From: Rhodospirillales bacterium
GTDB lineage: Bacteria > Pseudomonadota > Gammaproteobacteria > Nevskiales > Nevskiaceae
NCBI GenBank assembly: GCA_903970615.1
Contig: CAJCJH010000124.1
Location: 1-38,377, forward strand
Length of the DNA: 38,377 nucleotides
Direction: 5' to 3'
Positions 34,110 to 38,377 of this stretch are shown piece by piece (position 1 is the first letter of the stretch; each line of letters starts with the position of its first letter). Both the position numbers and the translations under genes were made by a program. The notes under the pieces were generated by a model. That model ran no database searches and was not told where the DNA came from. It worked only from the letters and a program-made list of their open reading frames with translations.

Positions 34110-34427
34110 ATGGCAATGATCGCGCTGAAAGCCGGCGGACGTTTCAAGAGCGCAGTGAGCGAAGTACAGGTGATGGTCATCAAGGCGCCGCCGGGCGAAC
34201 ATCGGGTGCAATGCGGCGGCGTGGACATGCTCGGCGCCAATGCGCCTGCGCCGGAACCGGCCGCCATCGATTCCGCGGATAGTGGCGAAACGCTGATCGG
34301 CAAGCGTTATGTCAACGCCGATGAATCGCTCGAACTGCTGTGTACCAAAGGTGGCAAAGGCAGCTTGACGCTCGGCGGCGCGGCGCTGGAAATCAAGCAG
34401 GCCAAACAGTTGCCTTCGTCCGACTGA
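34110..34427 (+). CDS. Small uncharacterised protein (105 aa)
   Basis: I do not recognise the family with certainty. The 105-aa protein has an N-terminal β-like stretch, a Pro/Ala-rich middle (GANAPAPEPAA, 42-52) and a C-terminal segment IGKRYVNADESLELLCTKGG with two cysteines overall, C35 and C78. It has no TM segment or signal peptide. A GGGAG Shine-Dalgarno (34097-34101) precedes the start and the gene fits neatly between the hydrolase gene and the ligase gene with short gaps, so it is likely real and expressed. The C-to-C arrangement and Gly-rich tail could suggest a small carrier or accessory subunit, but this is speculation. Confidence 0.65.
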   Translation: MAMIALKAGGRFKSAVSEVQVMVIKAPPGEHRVQCGGVDMLGANAPAPEPAAIDSADSGETLIGKRYVNADESLELLCTKGGKGSLTLGGAALEIKQAKQLPSSD

Positions 34428-34442
34428 GCGTAGGGCGCACCG

Positions 34443-35990
34443 ATGAATATCACGATGATTCTCGACATGGCCGCCGATGCCTTCGGCGATCGTGTCGGCG
34501 TCGTCGCCGGTGCGCAGCGGCTGACTTACGCCGAGCTGCGCCAGCGCGCATATGCGGGGGCCGCTTACTTGCGTGTCAGCGGCGCATCGCGGGTAGCCCT
34601 GCTCGACGTCAACAGTCCCGCGGCCGCGGTTGCGATTTTCGCCGCTGCTTATGCCGGCATTCCGTATGTGCCGCTGAACTACCGGCTGACCCGCGCAGAA
34701 ATCAACGCGCTGCTGGCGCGCATCGCACCCGCAGCGGTGATCGCGGGCGGCGAACATCTCGCGCTGGTCGATGAACGCGAAGGCATTCGCGTAATCGCCC
34801 GCGAGGCATTCCTGAATTTGCCGGATACCGATGAAGCTTTGCCCGAGGCCACCGACGATCCCCGCGCCATCGCCGTGCAGCTGTTCACCAGCGGCACCAC
34901 CGGTCAGCCAAAGGCGGCGATCCTGCGTCACGAAAACCTGATGGGCTACATCATCGGCACCGTGGAATTCGCCTGCGCCGGAGACGACGATGCGATTCTG
35001 GTGACAGTGCCGCCTTATCACATCGCCGGGATTTCCGCGGTGCTCAGTTCCACCTACGCCTGCCGTCGCATGGTGCAGCTGGAAGCTTTCGACGCCGCCG
35101 CATGGATCGATGCCGTGCAGCGCGAACAGGTGAGCAATGCCTTCGTTGTGCCGACGATGCTCGGGCGCATTGTCGATCTGCTGGAAAAAAGTGCGTATGC
35201 AAAACTGCCGGCGTTGCGTTCGCTCGCTTATGGCGGCGGAAAAATGCCGGCGGTCACGATCGAACGCGCGATGCGGCTGCTGCCGCAGGTCGATTTCACC
35301 AACGCTTACGGACTTACCGAAACCAGTTCGACGATCGCGGTGCTCGGCCCGGAGGATCATCGGTCCGCGATCACTTCAAACCAGCCGGAAGTGCGGCGGC
35401 GGCTGTCTTCGGTCGGCCGGCCGACGGCCGCTGTCGAAATCGAAATCCGTGCAGAAGATGGCCGCGTGCTCGGCGCTGGCGAAGCCGGCCTGGTGTTCGT
35501 GCGCGGGCCGCAGGTGTCCGGTGAATATCTGTCGCAAGGCCAGGCAGTGAGTCAGCCGCAAGGCAGCCCGCTCGATGCGGAGGGCTGGTTTGCCACGCGC
35601 GACCGCGGTTATCTCGATGCCGACGGCTATCTGTTCCTCGATGGCCGCGCGGACGATGTGATCGTGCGCGGCGGCGAGAATATTTCGCCCGGCGAGATCG
35701 AAGACGTGCTGCTGCAACATCCGGCCATCGCCGACGCAGCGGTCGTCGCCATTGCGGATGAACAATGGGGCGAAGGCGTGGCCGCTGCGATCGTGCTCAA
35801 GCCGGATGCGCAGGCGTCCATCGAAGAATTGCAGGATTTCGTCAAGCGACAATTGCGTTCGTCGCGGGTGCCGCAAGTCATCGCGTTTCGGGATCAGCTG
35901 CCGTACAACGAACTCGGCAAGGTGTTGCGGCGGCAGGTGCGGCAGGAATTGGCCGAGCTTCAGCCGCAACCGCAAACGGCGGTGGCGTAA
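34443..35990 (+). CDS. Class I acyl-CoA synthetase
   Basis: This 515-aa AMP-forming ligase has P-loop TSGTTGQPK (149-157), YGLTET (289-294), GRADDVIVRGGENISPGEIE (401-420) and the A10 lysine K493 (LGKVLRR). The usual TGD triad before the hinge reads TRD (385-387). It probably loads CoA on a steroid or side-chain carboxylate for the module around it, or on a HIP-like acid in parallel to the ligase at 6305. The two ligases are clearly different subfamilies. It starts 15 nt after the small protein gene. Confidence 0.82.
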   Translation: MNITMILDMAADAFGDRVGVVAGAQRLTYAELRQRAYAGAAYLRVSGASRVALLDVNSPAAAVAIFAAAYAGIPYVPLNYRLTRAEINALLARIAPAAVIAGGEHLALVDEREGIRVIAREAFLNLPDTDEALPEATDDPRAIAVQLFTSGTTGQPKAAILRHENLMGYIIGTVEFACAGDDDAILVTVPPYHIAGISAVLSSTYACRRMVQLEAFDAAAWIDAVQREQVSNAFVVPTMLGRIVDLLEKSAYAKLPALRSLAYGGGKMPAVTIERAMRLLPQVDFTNAYGLTETSSTIAVLGPEDHRSAITSNQPEVRRRLSSVGRPTAAVEIEIRAEDGRVLGAGEAGLVFVRGPQVSGEYLSQGQAVSQPQGSPLDAEGWFATRDRGYLDADGYLFLDGRADDVIVRGGENISPGEIEDVLLQHPAIADAAVVAIADEQWGEGVAAAIVLKPDAQASIEELQDFVKRQLRSSRVPQVIAFRDQLPYNELGKVLRRQVRQELAELQPQPQTAVA

Positions 35991-35999
35991 ACCCGAATC

Positions 36000-36458
36000 G
36001 TGGCCTTCCTCATCGAACACGATCTGGAAATTTCCGCGCCTGCCGAAGTGGTCTGGGAAGTCATCAGCGATCTGCCGCGCTATGGCGAATGGAACCCGTT
36101 CTGTATCGAAGTACGATCCACGCTCAAGCCCGGCGATACGATCGACATGCGAGTGAAGCTTGGCAAACGTGCGCAATTCCAGCGTGAATTCGTCACCGAT
36201 TACGATGCGGGCCGCGGCTTCGCCTATCGGATGAAACCGGCTCCGGCGGGTGCCTTGTCGAGCCGGCGTGCGCATCAGATCCGCGCGCTCGACGCGCAGC
36301 GCTGCCGTTATCAGTCGCAGTTCCGTCTGCAAGGCTGGCTGGTGCCGCTGGTTCGTGGCCTGCTCGGCGCGCGTTTGCAGACGGGATTTTCCGGCATGAG
36401 CCATGCCGTCAAGCAGCGTGCGGAACAATTATGGGAGCAGCGTAAACGCGCGGTATGA
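36000..36458 (+). CDS. SRPBCC (START-like) family protein
   Basis: This 152-aa protein has a polyketide cyclase/START-like β-barrel pattern: an opening IEHDLEISAPAEVVWEVISD, a central PRYGEWNPFC motif and a C-terminal long helix (GFSGMSHAVKQRAEQLWEQ). Such proteins bind hydrophobic ligands in a cavity; a steroid-binding or isomerase-like role is a reasonable inference. The start is GTG at 36000, 9 nt after the ligase stop, with no clear Shine-Dalgarno, which fits coupling to the ligase. The next gene begins 6 nt after it. Confidence 0.8.
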   Translation: MAFLIEHDLEISAPAEVVWEVISDLPRYGEWNPFCIEVRSTLKPGDTIDMRVKLGKRAQFQREFVTDYDAGRGFAYRMKPAPAGALSSRRAHQIRALDAQRCRYQSQFRLQGWLVPLVRGLLGARLQTGFSGMSHAVKQRAEQLWEQRKRAV

Positions 36459-36464
36459 CGAGCC

Positions 36465-37871
36465 ATGCCTGACGACATCGCCGCATCTCTTGCCGTTGCA
36501 GAGCGCAGCGCTTTCGCCATCGAAACCGAGGCCGGCGAATGCTATGGCCGGCTCCTGTTGCAACAGCTTGGTGCGCATCCGCAACGATCGCTGTCGGTCA
36601 TCCAGCAACATCCCGCGGTGGCTTTCGCGCGCAGCGGTTTGATGTGGCTGACCGGTGCCGCCGACGGCGAGCCGCAGATGTGTCCGGTAGCCATTGCTTC
36701 GTGTGCGGACGGTGCGCTGGCCGCCTTGGCGAGTCTGTCGCCCGAGGCCAGTGCGCTGGATCATCTGCGCGGTGCGGCGCTGTTGGCGGAGCGTGCGGCA
36801 TGGTCTGGCGCGACGCGGCGCGGCGACGTATCGGCGGGCGGCAGTTGTCGTCTGCTCTCTGCGTGCGATGCAAGGCTCGCGGTGAATCTGGCGCGCGATG
36901 AGGATTGGTCGCTGGTACCCGCCTGGCTGCAAGCGCCGGCTGCGGACTGGCCGCAAATCAGCGAACTTGTGATTCAGCGGCCTGCGGATGAACTCGTGCA
37001 GCGCGCGCGCTGGCTCGGGCTTGCGGTTGTGCGATCCGAAATTCCGCCAGTCAATCGAGCTTGGGCCAATCGAGCGTGGTTTACGACTATCGCCGAAGGC
37101 CCGCGAAAGCAGCGGCGGGAAAATCAACGCCCGCGCGTGCTCGATCTTTCATCGCTGTGGGCCGGGCCGCTATGCGGCCGTTTGCTGGCCATGCTCGGCG
37201 CCGAGGTGGTGAAGCTTGAAAGCGTCTCGCGGCCGGACGGCGCGCGATCAGGCTCACCGGTTTTTTTCGATGCGATGAACGCCGGCAAGCTCAACGTGGC
37301 GATCGACTTGACGACGGCGGCCGGGTGCACGCAGTTGAGCGACTTGCTGGATAGTGCGGATATCGTTATCGAGGCATCGCGCCCGCGCGCCTTGCGGCAG
37401 CTGGGCATTGATGCGGAAGCGCGCATCCGCAACGGCAATGGCCAGACCTGGATCAGCATCACCGGCTATGGCCGCCGCGCACCGCAGGATCAATGGATCG
37501 CCTACGGTGATGATGCCGGCGTCGCCGGTGGACTTACTGAACTGCTGCGGATGGCAAGCGGCCAGACGCTGCTCTGTGCCGATGCGATCGGTGATCCCTT
37601 GACCGGCCTGCATGCTGCGCTCGCAGCTTGGGCGGTATATCAACAGGGCGGCGGAAGGCTGCTGTCGATCCCAATGCGCGATGTCGTGGCGCAGATTGCG
37701 AACTTCGATCGGCCGCATTCAGCTTCTGCGTTGCGCACGCGCTGGCAAGGTTGGCAGCAACTGGCCGCAGGAGAAATCGCGGCACCCGCCGCTGATTTAC
37801 CGCGGGGACAAGCGCGGCCTTTGGGTGCTGATACGGCGAAGGTTTTGAGGGATTGGCGCGTCGAATGTTGA
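36465..37871 (+). CDS. CaiB/BaiF-family CoA-transferase with N-terminal extension
   Basis: This 468-aa protein has a CaiB N-terminal Rossmann signature, RVLDLSSLWAGPLCGRLLAMLG, only from residue 224 on. A possible catalytic Asp lies in YGDDAG (349/350). The first ~210 residues resemble the CaiB C-terminal or linker domain weakly, so the order looks permuted or duplicated and degenerate. The C-terminal domain ends early (~240 residues after the Rossmann start). Its stop overlaps the next ATG by 7 bp. Activity is uncertain; it could be a non-catalytic partner of the tandem enzyme at 28948. Confidence 0.72.
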   Translation: MPDDIAASLAVAERSAFAIETEAGECYGRLLLQQLGAHPQRSLSVIQQHPAVAFARSGLMWLTGAADGEPQMCPVAIASCADGALAALASLSPEASALDHLRGAALLAERAAWSGATRRGDVSAGGSCRLLSACDARLAVNLARDEDWSLVPAWLQAPAADWPQISELVIQRPADELVQRARWLGLAVVRSEIPPVNRAWANRAWFTTIAEGPRKQRRENQRPRVLDLSSLWAGPLCGRLLAMLGAEVVKLESVSRPDGARSGSPVFFDAMNAGKLNVAIDLTTAAGCTQLSDLLDSADIVIEASRPRALRQLGIDAEARIRNGNGQTWISITGYGRRAPQDQWIAYGDDAGVAGGLTELLRMASGQTLLCADAIGDPLTGLHAALAAWAVYQQGGGRLLSIPMRDVVAQIANFDRPHSASALRTRWQGWQQLAAGEIAAPAADLPRGQARPLGADTAKVLRDWRVEC

Positions 37872-38377
37872 TTCGCAATGCCGAGATTTTCTGCGAAGCC
37901 GGCGCGCTCAGGCGCGTCGATCTGCGAATCTCCGATGGCCTCATCGAAGCGCTGGGACCGCGGCTGCAAAGACGCCAAGCGGAATTCGTTTTCGATGCGA
38001 TGGGTGGGCTGCTATTGCCTGGTCTGCACGATCAGCATCTGCACCTTCGAGCATTGGCGGCGGAGCAGGCGTCGGTGCGGTGCGGACCGCCGGAAGTGCT
38101 GTGCGAAACGGCGCTGAGTGTGGGATTGCATTCGGCATCCGCGTCACTGGCGCCAGGCGAATGGCTGCGCGGAACCGGCTACCACGAAAGCGTGGCCGGT
38201 TTGATCGATCGAGACTGGCTGGATCGACACGGACCGGCGCGGCCGATTCGCATGCAACATCGCGGCGGGCGTTGCTGGTTTTTCAACAGCCGGGCTTTGC
38301 ACGAGATCGGCGTCGATCCGGATCGACTCGATGACAATCCGCTGGAGCGTATCGGCGGCCGCGCCACCGGCCGTCTT
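37865..38377 (+). CDS. Amidohydrolase_3/YtcJ-like metal hydrolase, 3'-truncated by window
   Basis: The first 171 codons are present and the frame is open to the window edge. The N-terminus LIRNAEIF and the metal-binding H58-L-H60 in LPGLHDQHLHL are hallmarks of the amidohydrolase superfamily, and the RGTGYHES and GRATGRL segments resemble YtcJ-type (amidohydrolase_3) proteins. The ATG overlaps the CaiB stop by 7 bp (37865-37871). The function in this module is unknown; a C-C or C-N hydrolase is possible. It is the second amidohydrolase-superfamily gene in the window but from a different subgroup than 27721. Confidence 0.75.
   Translation, partial: MLIRNAEIFCEAGALRRVDLRISDGLIEALGPRLQRRQAEFVFDAMGGLLLPGLHDQHLHLRALAAEQASVRCGPPEVLCETALSVGLHSASASLAPGEWLRGTGYHESVAGLIDRDWLDRHGPARPIRMQHRGGRCWFFNSRALHEIGVDPDRLDDNPLERIGGRATGRL

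Overview
The window is a 38.4-kb piece of a GC-rich bacterial chromosome, densely packed with steroid-catabolism genes. Most are recognisable as enzymes of the aerobic 9,10-seco pathway: extradiol cleavage of the aromatised A ring (HsaC/TesB), then removal of the C and D rings via HIP (3aα-H-4α(3'-propanoate)-7aβ-methylhexahydro-1,5-indanedione). A Comamonas-like 3β/17β-hydroxysteroid dehydrogenase, a CaiB-type CoA-transferase style, MMPL/YCF48 neighbours and the absence of actinobacterial features suggest a proteobacterium, probably a gammaproteobacterium of the Nevskiales/Steroidobacter kind. That placement is inference and was not tested.

Layout. (1) 1-1324: a hairpin and an old-yellow-enzyme-type flavin oxidoreductase. 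(2) 1324-3694: an accessory island with a hipBA toxin-antitoxin pair on the minus strand, enclosed by two diverged direct repeats of about 130 bp, plus two gene remnants. (3) 3717-8995, minus strand: an operon of a LCMT-type methyltransferase, two SDRs, a FadD3-like acyl-CoA ligase, a small KshB-type [2Fe-2S] ferredoxin and a 3β/17β-HSD-like SDR. (4) 8996-9283: a divergent control region. (5) 9284-24062, plus strand: hsaC, ipdA, ipdB, a hydratase, ipdC, echA20, a FadE31-like and a FadE32/33-like dehydrogenase, fadA6, an SDR, a further short ACAD, fadE30, ipdF, a MaoC hydratase and a second thiolase. Nearly every enzyme of the HIP route is here. (6) 24124-27623: an Asp-box (YCF48-like) membrane-anchored protein translationally coupled to an MMPL/RND permease. 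(7) 27721-38377: a less understood module with an amidohydrolase, a tandem-fused CaiB CoA-transferase, a DUF35 protein coupled to an Ltp2-type aldolase, an α/β-hydrolase, a 105-aa orphan, an acyl-CoA synthetase, an SRPBCC protein, a second CaiB protein and a metal-dependent amidohydrolase cut by the window end.

How it works together. HsaC opens the catecholic ring and a CoA ligase (FadD3-like) activates HIP. IpdF, IpdC, FadE30, EchA20 and IpdAB then oxidise and hydrolyse the D and C rings, and FadE31/FadE32-type dehydrogenases, hydratases and FadA6 finish β-oxidation. The DUF35/Ltp2 pair points to side-chain aldol cleavage of C22 steroids, so the substrate may be a sterol or bile acid rather than only C19 androstanes. 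The plus-strand genes abut or overlap by 4 bp at many junctions, implying long coupled operons. No transcriptional regulator of the cluster is in the window.

Most notable points: codon usage changes sharply inside ipdA near 10.3 kb, suggesting a mosaic origin or an assembly junction; hipBA sits between direct repeats like a cassette; and the 27.7-38.4 kb module has no assigned pathway.
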